From assembly GCF_958979055.1 (NCBI RefSeq), contig NC_084887.1:27829544-27893543 (forward strand): a stretch of 64,000 nt of DNA, in the 5' to 3' direction. Within the stretch, counting starts at the first letter, position 1. The number at the start of each line of letters is the position of its first letter. The notes under the pieces were generated by a model. That model saw only the letters and a program-made list of their open reading frames with translations. It made no database searches and was not told the origin of the DNA. Shown one piece after another: positions 1 through 10,259 of this stretch. This stretch comes from Alnus glutinosa. Lineage: Eukaryota > Streptophyta > Magnoliopsida > Fagales > Betulaceae. The position numbers were made by a program, and so were the translations under genes.

Positions 1-184
1 GCAATCTCAGCCGTAGATTCTGGATCGCACGGCTCAGAGAAGCCGCTTTCTGGTCCAGTTCTTGCACGTACTTTTGCTGCTCTGCGGCGAATACTATTGG
101 GATCGAATTGGGGTCGTCTTCTCCGTTGCTTTGTGCCCCACCCGCTCCCACTACGTCCGCTGCCCATGCTAGCAAATCAGCCAT
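1..184 (-). CDS. First coding exon of a coiled-coil-like plant protein (partial, runs off left edge)
   Basis: Reading leftward from an ATG at 184-182 the frame stays open to the window edge (61 codons). The peptide begins MADLLAWAADVVG, then an acidic stretch, then a heptad-like segment (EQQKYVQELDQKAASLSRAI) that suggests the start of a coiled coil. The upstream side (185-222) is a CT tract on the plus strand, i.e. a GA-rich 5' leader on the gene strand, common in plant 5' UTRs. I do not recognise the family with confidence; the neighbouring gene in Arabidopsis may be a golgin-like coiled-coil protein, but that is recollection. No function is claimed. Confidence 0.6.
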   Translation of the reverse strand, partial: MADLLAWAADVVGAGGAQSNGEDDPNSIPIVFAAEQQKYVQELDQKAASLSRAIQNLRLRL

Positions 185-222
185 CTCTCTCTCTGACTCT
201 CTCTCTCTCTCTCTCTCTCTGT
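185..222. repeat. CT/GA microsatellite in 5' leader
   Basis: Short interrupted (CT)n tract directly upstream of the leftward ATG; it reads as GA repeats on the transcribed strand of that gene. Confidence 0.6.
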
Positions 223-397
223 GACTCTCAGAATGGCTGTGATGGAGTTCGGAGAGAGGCCGGTTCGGAGCGGTTCCGGGTTGTTTGGCCTTGGTTTCTT
301 TGCCTACTAAATCCCAAGGCTTTGGTTGGAAAAAGATTGGGCTTCCAATGTGAAGACCCACATGGAGGGAAAGTCTTCAATGCATGCGATAGAAAAC

Positions 398-580
398 CGA
401 GTAATTCTACATGTCATATAAATGTCTATCAAGTATCCATCAATTAATGAGGTGACTTTTAAAATCATCATTGGATATGTGATTGATCAAATAGTGAATT
501 TGATCAAATGATGATTTTAAAAGTCACCTCATTATTTGATGGACACTTGATGGACATTTATATGACATGTAGAATTACTC
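398..580. mobile_element. Palindromic MITE, Mutator-like (copy 1)
   Basis: A near-perfect inverted repeat: GAGTAATTCTACATGTCATA at the left end is mirrored at the right end (561-580). The centre holds GTGACTTTTAAAATCATCA and its reverse complement. It is flanked by a 9-bp near-duplication (389-397 ATAGAAAAC; 581-589 ATAAAAAAC, 8 of 9 identical), which fits Mutator-type elements. No coding capacity. Relatives lie at about 9415-9570, 9847-10044 and, more decayed, near 41470-41590. Confidence 0.75.
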
Positions 581-589
581 ATAAAAAAC

Positions 590-1810
590 CCTCTGTTATT
601 GTGTGTGTGCGCGTATCAAGATTTGATGGCATATAACCATCATATCACCATCGCATTTAATAATTGTTATCAGACTATGATTCTAATACCATTTGTTGTG
701 GTAACAAACACATAAAAAGCTTATGGAGCCTACCCTTTTTTTTTTCTTTTTTTCTTTTTTTGTTAAGATATAGAGCACCGAATCATTTTTTGACCCATTT
801 TTTATTATTAGTTTGTCTTTTTTTTTGTACTGTGTTGAGTCTTTTGTTTGAGAGATCGAAATGAGTTCGCCGGTTTCGATTTTAGATCCCATGTAATATA
901 ACCCTTATTTGATTAGGAAAAAAAAAACCAATAAGCCTTTGAAAAGTTTTTGTTTTCAGATTTAGATCCAACAATGTGATATTAACCATTCACTTTTGTA
1001 GTTATTACTCGATGTAGAATTTCATCCTAAGTGAGATTTCCAACAAGTTTTGAATGTTCCCTCAGCTATTGGTTTTTTTTTTTTTTTTTTAAAAAAAAAA
1101 AATGGTGTTCTTAGAGGGCAGCTGCCCGTGCTTGGGAGATAAAAGTTCCCCCACAATTTTTTAAAAATTCTCCTAAATTTTATGTTTTTTTATGAATTCA
1201 ACCCCAAAAATTAATTTTTTGCCCTTACAGATCTTTATTTTTTCATTTTCGTCCCCTCTCATCTCAAATCCTGCATCCGCTCCTGCCTAGAGCGAAGGTC
1301 GAAAGATGAAGGTGGTAACTATTATTAATAATTCTCCTCCTTGGTTTGATTAACACCAATGGTTTACGAATTACATAGAAAGGCATGGCCATTGACCACT
1401 AGAGCTTTCTTGTCAAGCCCCTTTTCTCCTCTGTCTGCCATTCCAAGCAACAATAATGCCGCTAACAATACCCATTACTTAAAATGATGTGCCTCAAATC
1501 CAATTATTCGAACTAAAGAAGCAATCATGCTAATTTATTGAAGACACCCACTGCATTGTTTGTATCTCTGTATTAGTATACATACATGGATAAACTATAC
1601 ACATACACGCATGTATATGTGCATAAAAGGACAGAAATGCAGAGTTGTGGTATTACATTCAACAAAAATATAATATAAACATACAGCCATACAAGCATGA
1701 ATCCAGAAAACAGAATACAATGTATTTTCTATTATGCAAGTTTATCCAGCACAAGTAATTGTGAGTGTAATCACATTCAAGATTCAGTTAAATAATGCAT
1801 TCAAACAAAT
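590..1810. other. Intergenic, AT-rich, no gene seen
   Basis: Homopolymer T and A runs (about 1070-1102). At about 1105-1290 there is a degenerate transposon-like fragment (AGGGCAGCTGCCCGTG ... CCGCTCCTGCC) that resembles decayed hAT-type termini. The part near 1811 probably includes the 3' UTR of the GH81 gene. Confidence 0.4.
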
Positions 1811-3886
1811 TCAGTGACAATAATGAACAAACCAACCGTGCTTTCCTCCTCCCTCGCATACCTCTACCTCTTCATCACCTCTGCTGTGAATCCACCATAA
1901 GAGATTAGTGAGAGAGTTCCCATCATCAAAACCACTCAAGTTCCTGGTCTTCCCCAAAGCACCTTCTTTGTCATAAATCCCTTCCAAGGCATAGACAAAT
2001 CCCTTCCATCCTTCTCCAACTCCCTCTCTTTGCAAAGCAGGTAAGATCCACTTCACAAGGTCCCTCACGAAAACAACATCAGAGAACAAGACCTCAGTGA
2101 TTGGCAATATGGGAAGCACCTGAATTCCAAGCCTACACTCTCTCCATTCAGGTGGAGCAAACCATAGTCCACTGTCCCTCTTGTTAGCCCACAATACACC
2201 CACCACCTTGTTCTCTCTAGTGAAAACTTCCTCATACATATTATCTTTCTCCCTCACATGCCACCATGTTTGAGCAGCCTGAATTTCCAATGCTGCAAGC
2301 ATTGATCCAATGGCAACAAGATGTGTGTCTCCATAGGCCAACCCCATCAAAGCTGCTGAATAATAACCATTCACTGCCTCGCTTGTGCTCTCTTGATTCC
2401 GCCCATCAGCAAATTCTGTTAGCCCTCCAGCCCAAGAATGCAATTTATACAAGTCAAAGCACCTCAGACGCGTATAATTTGAATTTGATCTCCTGCCCAA
2501 GTTCATAAAATCCGCCATAAGTGAATAAGCTTGAGGCCTATACTTTCTCCCCCACACCGGGTCAATCTTGGCAAGCACTGAAATCGCATAAAGAAAGTAA
2601 CCCAAATGATAATGGTGATCATTATAAACACCAAAACCAAAATCAGCCCCAGAATCCAATGCCCCTTGCTTAGTGACAATTCCACCCCACTTAGCATCAT
2701 ACATAAAACCATTCCCACTAAAGGTTCCATCCAACCATGGCTCAATTGTTTCCTTCAGGAACTTCCTTATTTTAGGAATCACCTCAAAAAAATCCACCTC
2801 CTCTGCTATCAATGCCAACCTTGCCGCTCTTGCAATCAATTTCCCATAAAAATAAGACGAATTGGTTGTTATTGCCGTCGAATTCAAAGCCTCAACATCC
2901 GCAAAAAGTGCAGAGATAATCTCAGCATATGATTCTTCTTTTATACCTCTAATTGAATGCCAATTTACAGGCACTGGGGCTGGTTTCAATCCCCACGTAT
3001 CTCCAACAACACCAACAAGCTCACCATCAATACTCTTATACTTAAAATCCTCCAAGACGGTAACTTTAGAATCATCACCGTCTAGTAGCCGAAGATGAAG
3101 AGGGTGAGCTAACATGAGCAAATCCCCCCACCCTTTCTTCTCCCATTTGTATTCCAAGCAAAATGGCTTAGTGAATACAGCATCACCGGAAACCGGATAA
3201 CAAGAACTAAACCGGTCGAGGATCGCCTCATGTCTTGGATCGGAGTCCGGCAACGCTGCAATCCGAATTATGCCCGAAAACCCAGTCGAAGTGATCAAAG
3301 AGAGGCTTTGTGAGAGACTGATCGGCGAGGACGTGTATATGAGCCATGTCTGGTCATTGTTGAGCTTGACGGTGTACTTGGTGAGAGCAGTGTTTGATGA
3401 AAATGAGAGAATGGCGTGGATGGTTGATATCGAAATGGCAGTGTCGTCGGAGACGGAGCAAGTCAGAAACGGGCTTCCCCGGACGAGGAAGAACCTCAGG
3501 TTGGAAGAGGGAAAGTCCAGGGTGACACTGAGATCACTAGAGGAGGAGATAATGTGCGTTTTTTGAGCATCTAGGTTGGAGTTTTCTGAGGCATAGATGG
3601 TGAGGTCAGGGTTGAAAACCTGGTAGATGAAAGCTGAGTTGAAGAAGCGAGATGGGTAGGAGAGGGAAAGAGATGAGAGGGAGGATTTAATGATGTAGGG
3701 GTGGATGTACTCAGGCTGGTCACCATTTTTTAGGGTGAAGTTTTGGAAGAAAGAGTTTGTGGGGAGTGGGGTGGAGAGGAGTGCAGGGGAGAAGAAAAGG
3801 GAGGGATCAGGGAGGACTGTGGACTGGATTCGGGGGAAGAGGAATGGTCTGAGAAGTTGGATTTGTGGTGGTGGTGGTTTTGACAT
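1811..3886 (-). CDS. GH81 endo-1,3-beta-glucanase (single exon, 5' end altered by an insertion)
   Basis: The 691-residue frame matches plant glycoside hydrolase family 81, which hydrolyses beta-1,3-glucan (callose or microbial wall glucan). Visible family blocks are FLFPRIQSTVLPDPS and LPTNSFFQNFTLKNGDQPEY at the N-terminal side, GADFGFGVYNDHHYHLGYF around residue 415, and SWAGGL..ADGRNQESTSEAVN around residue 490. The last carries the conserved acidic residues expected of the catalytic site. The ATG chosen is 3886-3884; the GTG six bases upstream is not used. This ATG is the first part of a 5-bp duplication made by the insertion at 3887-6735. The same frame continues beyond the insertion (6736-6851) as a basic, proline-rich N-terminus. 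The present protein has therefore probably lost about 39 residues, but the catalytic part is undamaged. No obvious signal peptide remains. Confidence 0.88.
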   Translation of the reverse strand: MSKPPPPQIQLLRPFLFPRIQSTVLPDPSLFFSPALLSTPLPTNSFFQNFTLKNGDQPEYIHPYIIKSSLSSLSLSYPSRFFNSAFIYQVFNPDLTIYASENSNLDAQKTHIISSSSDLSVTLDFPSSNLRFFLVRGSPFLTCSVSDDTAISISTIHAILSFSSNTALTKYTVKLNNDQTWLIYTSSPISLSQSLSLITSTGFSGIIRIAALPDSDPRHEAILDRFSSCYPVSGDAVFTKPFCLEYKWEKKGWGDLLMLAHPLHLRLLDGDDSKVTVLEDFKYKSIDGELVGVVGDTWGLKPAPVPVNWHSIRGIKEESYAEIISALFADVEALNSTAITTNSSYFYGKLIARAARLALIAEEVDFFEVIPKIRKFLKETIEPWLDGTFSGNGFMYDAKWGGIVTKQGALDSGADFGFGVYNDHHYHLGYFLYAISVLAKIDPVWGRKYRPQAYSLMADFMNLGRRSNSNYTRLRCFDLYKLHSWAGGLTEFADGRNQESTSEAVNGYYSAALMGLAYGDTHLVAIGSMLAALEIQAAQTWWHVREKDNMYEEVFTRENKVVGVLWANKRDSGLWFAPPEWRECRLGIQVLPILPITEVLFSDVVFVRDLVKWILPALQREGVGEGWKGFVYALEGIYDKEGALGKTRNLSGFDDGNSLTNLLWWIHSRGDEEVEVCEGGGKHGWFVHYCH

Positions 3887-6735
3887 TGTCACGCCCCCGT
3901 TTTGAGATACAAGGGGAACACGAACTTAAGCTATACATAAAAAAAATAAAATTATTAATCAATCTATTCATATGTATTTCCAGGATACAACACTAATAGA
4001 AGGATTGATTAACATAATTCTACTATGTACATAATATGCTATGGAACCAACCAAGGTGTTGCCTGATCGATCTGATCTATGCTTTATCTCTCTAGGGAGG
4101 TTTTCTGCCTTCCACCTAAAAGAACCCGGCCATTTGAAAGGTTTTTAGGGAAAATGGATGAGTTTAACAATTCACTAAGGAAATCACAACACCAGAGAAA
4201 AATAAAACATGCTATAAAATCTTCATGCCATAATCTCTAGTCATGCATAATGACAGTTTATGTGAAATAATATAATGAAAAATTAAAGCAGGAATAAATT
4301 AAGGAGGAATATGTATAATGGTACAATAATTTTATAAATGTTCCAACTTCTTTTGATTCTTTTCCTTTAAAACTATACTGTAGTTTTTCCCCTTTTTGAC
4401 TCCACTCCACTATTAAACATCACAAGGGAGAGCCATCGGGCTGGGGAACTTCCCTAGGTGAAGGCCAACCCCAGCCGGTAGCACACACCATCCTTCGATA
4501 TGCTTGCCATGCTACCCTATATGGTACCGATCATAACTATAGTAGTGCCTCGGGGTTAAACAATTACTGCACATGAACTTTTCTGTAATTCTGTAGGCTC
4601 TGCTATAACTGTACACTATACTTTAAAACTGTAAGAGTCGTTTTCATAACTATAGTCATGTGCAGATTTTAAACTTAGATGCTCTTTTCATTCAAAACTG
4701 TATTCATGTGTAAATCATAAACTTTGGAAAGCTCTATTCATAATCATAACTTTGAAATGCTCTTATTCATAACTATAATTATGCATAAACCATAACTTTA
4801 AAATACTCTTAATCATAACTATAATTTATGCACAAAATTCTTAAATAATAACATATGACTAATAAAAGCTTGACATTGAAATAATTAAAAATCACGTAAG
4901 TAAATGCTTCGTAAAATTCCCCAACACTTTCTCAAAAGACTTGTAATAAAATCTTGTTGGGAGTTTTTCGGTGTTGTGTCCCCTTATCTGGATTTGCCAT
5001 TAGTGTCGGAATCGACCTTCTACCTAAATAAAACACAAGGATAAACTTAGCAGAGCGTTCTGAAATTTCGAGTCTAAAACTTAAACTAAGGTATCCTATG
5101 TATATATGAGTATACATACATACAAAATCTATATCCAAATTTACTGCATATATATGAGTATACATTATTTCTATCCGACTAAAATTTCCCTAGATATAAA
5201 TTCAATTTGGCCAAAAACATACCATTTAATCATTCAACCAATATTCTCAAAGAAATTGTAATACCCATTTGATCGTTCTTCTCACCCAAAATCCAACAAT
5301 AACCAGAATTTATTCACAATTTAACCAAATGAAATCTACAATTTCCAACAAAATTTAATTATCCAAAATCTTCGATATCTATTTTGTTTTCTACCTAATA
5401 TCCCCCACACTATACCCAAATCAAACCAAAATCATCTACTGACCTCGTTTCCTGGGATTAATAATCCAAACCAAACTATACAACCAACCTTTTAATTTTT
5501 CAAAATAGAACTTCATCAAAACCTTCACACAAAAACAATCATGAATTTCACAAAATCAATCCAGATCACAAACAAGAATTCTTCAAAATTTCAATACCCA
5601 TTCAGTTTCTTTACCGAGAACTAATTCAGAATTTCACCATCTATCATCAATAGAAAATCTGAGAATACTCAATCAATTTTAGCTAAAAAAATCCAGAATC
5701 ACCCATTCGGTTGTGCCATCCAAAACAAACCCAGAATTTCAGAAACCAACCCAACAAATCAGTATCAAGAATTCACAAACAAGATTAACCCAACAAATCA
5801 GCATCACAAGAAAATCCAGAAATCTAGCCTAATGCCCATTCGGTTCTCTTCTCAAATAAACCCAAAAATTTGATACCCACTTGGTGTTTCTACCGAAATC
5901 CATAAAATTAAGTCTCAAGTTCATAAACAACAATCCATTCGGTCATTACAAAAAAAATTCCACCATTTTTTCCATACCCATTTTGTTCCACCGAAAAACG
6001 CCTTCACTAAAATAAAATCCCCACAAATCCAACAATACTCAAAAGATTCTAAATATCCATTCAGTTTACAGAAAATTTTTACACAAAACAGACCCCGAAA
6101 ATTATTCAATGCCCATCCGGAAAGCTCCCAAAATCAACTCAAAACACAATACTCATTTTGTTCTAACTACTCAAATCGGTTTTCTCGGAAATTTTCTACA
6201 CAAGCAAACCCATAATTTTCGAAATGGTCACCCGCCCAACAAGGAAAGGAAACCCACGAAATTTTAACAAAATCACAACACCCATTCAGATTCTCTACCG
6301 AGAATTTTCACAAAACAAGATAAACAAATTGGAAATCAAAAGCCCTACTTACCCAAAATGAGTTCCTCCTTGTTTGGGTATACCGAGAAAACGCCGGATT
6401 TCCGACTCCCAGTGCCTTCACCGGCGTCGGCCGTGACCCACCTGCGCCGTCGTCCCCCAAGTCCTCCCTGGTTCCAGCTCTCTCTCTCTCTCGTTCTCTC
6501 GGTGTTTGGTTGAAAAGAAGAAAAAGAATGACAAGGAGAAGGAGAAGGAGAGCAGGGGAGGGAAAAGAGAAAAGAAGAAAATAAAATGGGAAAGGTGTGC
6601 GCGTACTCGTGGCTCAAATTCTGCAGAAGTTTGGTGCAAAAAAAAATCTCCTAATCTCTTATATTAATACTTAATATTATAACAATTTTCTTTGGATTCT
6701 CATATAAAAATGCTAAATTTTTTTGGGGGTGCTAA
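3887..6735. mobile_element. Non-coding 2.85 kb transposable element inserted in the GH81 5' coding region
   Basis: The segment begins TGTCACGCCCCCG and ends GGGGGTGCTAA, an imperfect inverted pair. It is flanked on both sides by GACAT (3882-3886 and 6736-6740). GH81 coding frame is found on both sides, which fixes the boundaries. There is no long ORF inside. The interior holds degenerate 60-bp tandem units (about 4620-4840, with CATAACTATA motifs), an AC-rich stretch (about 5200-6340) in which CCCATTCGGTT and ACCGA(G)AA motifs recur, and a CT/GA-rich block at 6475-6580. A solo LTR or a large non-autonomous LTR-type element is most likely. The right end lacks the usual CA terminus, so the class is uncertain. 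Confidence 0.75.
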
Positions 6736-6851
6736 GACATGATTGGGGTTTCAGCTGGTGGTGGGGGTGGTGGAGGTTTGCGACATTTTTTATTAAGTTT
6801 CTGACTTTTCGCTTGAGTTTTATTAAGATTGTGACGAAGTTTAAATAATAT
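6736..6851 (-). pseudogene. Severed N-terminal coding piece of the GH81 gene
   Basis: On the minus strand, reading toward the insertion, the frame that joins the GH81 ATG gives a basic segment followed by CRKPPPPPPPAETPI and then the duplicated ATG. This runs straight into MSKPPPPQ on the other side of the element. The frame is open for about 75 codons (back to a TAA near 6970) but contains no ATG. The codon at 6851-6849 is ATA, where the pattern of a basic start followed by prolines would place the original ATG. Whether ATA is a mutated start or the true start lies elsewhere is inference. Confidence 0.65.
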
Positions 6852-7297
6852 GGAGTGGACAAAAGTTTTAGGAGGTGGAGGTGGATTGGTTGTTGCTTTG
6901 GGTTTGGTGGGTGGAAAGTAGGAGGAAATAGAGGGAGAAGAGACAGATGAGTATGTTTTGTGAAGGCATTATTGACACAAATTCAGGAGCATGAAAGAAG
7001 GGAGCTAGGGAGTTGGCTGTTGGGGTGGGGCTTGACTTGGCTTAATGGTTTTGTGGAAGGAATGGGGGGAATGGTGGATAATATATGAGAAGAAGAAGAA
7101 GGTTGGATTGGAAGTGAAGTTGAGAAACACCCGGAAGTTTAGAAGGTTATGGGGATGGTATGGATATGGCTTCGAGCCTTCGATGTTGTAAAAGAAATTA
7201 CAAAAGAGATCAATGAATGTGTGAAGGAAGGTCTGTCAAAGTGGGAATGGATTTGCCGATTTGGCTTTTACAACGCCTATGGGAATGGGGAAATACA
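6852..7297. other. Likely former GH81 promoter/leader and spacer
   Basis: Purine-rich on the plus strand, with no recognisable gene. Part of it is probably the original upstream region of the GH81 gene, now about 2.9 kb further from its coding body. Confidence 0.35.
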
Positions 7298-7395
7298 ACA
7301 TCCTCCACTCATCCCCCTTCATCACCCTTTTTTCTTTAATAAAAATCAATTTTTTTATTATAAAAAGATGATGAAGGGAGGATGAGTGGAGGATG
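7298..7395. repeat. Short palindromic element
   Basis: ACATCCTCCACTCATCCCCC at the left mirrors the end GGGAGGATGAGTGGAGGATGT, with an AT-rich centre. It looks like a small MITE; no clear target duplication was found. Confidence 0.6.
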
Positions 7396-7723
7396 TGTAG
7401 AAGGGCTCATGGGAATATGTGAAAAGCTTAAGTTATGGAAATGAACGTGGGACGGATGGTATATCAGAGGGATAGAAATTTCCTAAGAAATACATATAAG
7501 ATTGACACGTATTTTTTTAAATATGTGAGATGCACATGTTGTTTTAATAGCATTAATAAGATAACATGCTTTTTTTTCTTTTTCTAAATCTTTAGACATC
7601 GGTTTTCTTTATTTATTTTTTTCTAAAGAACTTTCTTTTCAATTTTACTTATAATTGATTTTTAATTTGAAAGGAATAATAAAAATATAAAAATTGAGTT
7701 ATATATATATATTATTTGAAAAA

Positions 7724-7906
7724 GAGAAATGATCCCTACACTCATTGATCATTTCTCACAACAGCCCCACAACAAGCTGACGTGGTTGGTAATATTTTAT
7801 TATTTTTTTACAAAAAGAAATGAAAACAAAACAAAAAAATAATAAAATATTACCAGCCACGTCAGTTTGTTGTGGAATTGTTGTGAGAAATGAGTGTAGG
7901 GATCAT
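7724..7906. mobile_element. MITE family B, copy 1 (right end lost)
   Basis: Inverted ends GAGAAATGATCCCTACACTC / GAGTGTAGGGATCAT with an internal pair GCTGACGTGG..AATATTTTATTA / TAATAAAATATTACC. The right terminal TTCTC present in copy 2 is missing, and the next palindrome starts immediately after. Confidence 0.7.
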
Positions 7907-7914
7907 GTTAGATT

Positions 7915-8027
7915 TACAACACCAATACAACAACTGTACAACAATCCCTCACATGAGGGTTGGTCCCACATACTGGGGCTCACCTTCATGTGAGGGGTTG
8001 TTGTGCAGTTGTTGTATTGGTGTTGTA
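7915..8027. mobile_element. 113-bp palindromic element abutting a MITE
   Basis: TACAACACCAATACAACAAC at the left is mirrored by GTTGTTGTATTGGTGTTGTA at the right. Inner arms CCCTCACATGAGGG / CCTTCATGTGAGGGG surround a short loop. No ORF. Confidence 0.7.
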
Positions 8028-8144
8028 CAAGAATCAAATCCCATATTATTTGGCCTCTTCTTATTAAAATGTCTAACGCCGTCCCTACTCACTCCCTCCC
8101 CTCAAGAAAAAGAAAACAAAAATCTATAAAAATGTATTTAATTA

Positions 8145-8325
8145 GAGAAATGATCCCTACACTCATTTCTCACAACAGCTCCACAACAAGCTGACGTAGC
8201 TGATAATATTTTATTATATTTTTACAGAAAGAAAACAAAACAAAACAAAAAAATAATAAAATATTACCTGTCACGTCAGCTTTTTGTGAAGCTGTTATGA
8301 GAAATGAGTGTATGAATCATTTCTC
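8145..8325. mobile_element. MITE family B, copy 2, with perfect 9-bp target duplication
   Basis: Ends GAGAAATGATCCCTACACTC and its imperfect inverse at 8306-8325. It is flanked by ATTTAATTA at 8136-8144 and again at 8326-8334, a perfect 9-bp duplication typical of Mutator-like elements. The interior matches copy 1 (GCTGACGT..AATATTTTATTA and inverse). Confidence 0.82.
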
Positions 8326-8334
8326 ATTTAATTA

Positions 8335-8971
8335 TATCTCTCAAAAATCTATAAAGGAATAAAATGTAGATCAAGAAGATTGACAACACGGAAAATACAG
8401 AGAAAGAGAGAGAGCTCACGATAAAAGATGTGTTGTAATTTTAACTGCAACACATAAGCCGGATCTTCGGAGGAGGATGCCTTACAAGAAAGTTTATTCA
8501 CAGAATTGAACATTTAGGTTAATGTGAGAACTACTCACCTTGTATGTCGAAGCTCTCAATAAAATCTCTTTCATAGAGCTCAAGTCCCCATGTCTGCAAG
8601 GTAATATATCATTAATTGGGCATCTAAACCAAAAATCCTAACCTAGCACTCAAAAACCTCAAATTTTTGTATTATGCCAACAAAATAGTTAGAACGCTAC
8701 CGTTTAGGACAGTTCTCGAATGGTTTGAATTGTTCATGTTCATCAACTCCTACCTTCAAAAAAATCTGATCTTATTGCCACTTAAGTCATTCTAAGACCC
8801 AAAAAAATACTTTATTTCCAACCTTGGACACTGTTCAAAGAAGATTATGTTGTGATAGTTGCTGAAGGAATGTAGACCAGTGGATACAAATGGGTGTCTT
8901 AGTCTAAAGAAGTTTGATTAAGATTTTTGGTTGTTGAAGGAATGGAGGGGAAGCGGAGAATAATGAAATTT
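8335..8971. other. Intergenic spacer, no gene seen
   Basis: AT-rich with a short GA tract near 8400. No reading frame or RNA gene that I can support. Confidence 0.4.
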
Positions 8972-9091
8972 GGATCCTCTCCATTTCTCTTTTATTTAGT
9001 TATAAAGTAGGGACATGGTTGTCTTTTTACATTTCATGAAAATGTGAAAAGACAACTATACCCTTCTTTTATAAGTAAATGGAGAGGATCA
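8972..9091. mobile_element. Palindromic MITE-like element
   Basis: GATCCTCTCCATTT at 8973-8986 mirrors AAATGGAGAGGATC at 9077-9090. Inner arms TTTATTTAGTTATAAA.. and ..TTTTATAAGTAAAT and a central GTCTTTTTACATTT / AAATGTGAAAAGAC pair make almost the whole segment self-complementary. Confidence 0.6.
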
Positions 9092-9414
9092 TCTTCCAGA
9101 ATAATTGGTGTTTTAGTCTAAATTTGTTGGGGTTGTGTAATGGGTGTTTTTAATTTAGAAGAAATTTTGGTTAAGGTTTAAGTTTAAGCCTCTTTTTTTT
9201 TTTTTCCTTCTCTTTCTTAATTCGGTTAAGATTTTAGGTTATGCAATGGATGGTTGATTTTAGGAAATTTCAAGTGGGGCGAATTTGGAGGAGCCGATGG
9301 GGGTTTATTTGGTAAAATTTGAGTAATTTTGTTGTTTAATTTTGGTTGTGAAGAAAGGTTTGGTAATTTGGTTGTAGTGTAATGGGATTGTTAATACTGT
9401 AAGTCACTATTTTG

Positions 9415-9570
9415 CCACTCTTGTATTCTTTCAAGAATGATGTGGTTTTTAAAATTATCATTGAACTTGTGATTGATCATTATTGAATTTTGATTGAGTG
9501 ATGATTTTAAAAGTCACATCATTCTTTAAAGGACACAAGAAGGAAACATGAATAACTTCTAGAATTACTC
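9415..9570. mobile_element. Mutator-like MITE family A, copy 2 (decayed)
   Basis: The core GATGTGGTTTTTAAAATTATC and its inverse GATGATTTTAAAAGTCACATC, plus the right end AGAATTACTC, are shared with the element at 398-580. The left terminus is not clear. Confidence 0.55.
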
Positions 9571-9789
9571 GGTAACTATGGTAGAATGGTAAAATATTGG
9601 AGATCAATTTTTTTCAATATTTTTAACATTCTTAATTTCTTTTTTCAATATTTTCAATCAAATTTTTAATATTTTTTTTAATAAGTTTTTGGTTATATTG
9701 TTAAAATTTTTTAAACAAAATTTTAAAATTTAAGAATCCCACATACTGGAGAACCAAGAAATAGAGACAAAATGAATGTCTAATCTTCG

Positions 9790-9831
<42 letters not shown>
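9790..9831. repeat. (TAA)n microsatellite
   Basis: About 14 uninterrupted TAA triplets. Confidence 0.9.
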
Positions 9832-9834
<3 letters not shown>

Positions 9835-9846
9835 GCTATTTAAAAT

Positions 9847-10044
9847 TGAGTAATTCTAAAAGTTCTTCGTGTGTCATTTTTGTGTTTTCTCAAAAATGTT
9901 GTGGCTTTTAAAATTATTATTTGATCAAAATTTAATAGTGATCAATCACAAGTTTAAGGCCCCAATAGTAATTTTAAAAGTCACATCACTTTTAAAAAAA
10001 ACACAAAAGTAACAAAAAAAAAAAAAAAACTTATAGCGTTACTC
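9847..10044. mobile_element. Mutator-like MITE family A, copy 3, with 9-bp target duplication
   Basis: Starts TGAGTAATTCT and ends GTTACTC, with the family core (GGCTTTTAAAATTATTATTTG and inverse). Flanked by ATTTAAAAT on both sides (9838-9846, 10045-10053). A poly-A run sits just inside the right end. Confidence 0.7.
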
Positions 10045-10127
10045 ATTTAAAATCCGTCACAATGGGGTGGTGTTCTCTTGCGGGGAAATGATGGGTGGGG
10101 GAAGTCTTACCGTCCTCCAACCGGCTT

Positions 10128-10225
10128 TTTAAATAAAAAAACAATTTTTTTTTTTTTTCAAAAAGTGACTTCTATGACATCAGAAGTCACTTTTTGATAT
10201 AAAAAAAAAAAAATTGTTTTTTAAT
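10128..10225. repeat. Long hairpin
   Basis: CAAAAAGTGACTTC at 10159-10172 mirrors GAAGTCACTTTTTG at 10183-10196. The complementarity extends outward through AAAACAATTTTT / AAAAATTGTTTT. This is probably the centre of another MITE-like element spanning roughly 10080-10260. Confidence 0.6.
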
Positions 10226-10259
10226 TGAAAGGGGAGGGCAAGCGACGGTAAAACGTCCC

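Noticed and set aside
97..447. 116-residue plus-strand open frame at the left edge
   Set aside because: It is antisense to the leftward coding exon, crosses a CT microsatellite and ends inside a MITE.
2266..3566. Plus-strand open frames opposite the GH81 gene
   Set aside because: They are shadows of the minus-strand coding frame.
3887..3892. GTG start six bases upstream of the GH81 ATG
   Set aside because: Nuclear plant genes start at ATG, and these bases belong to the inserted element.
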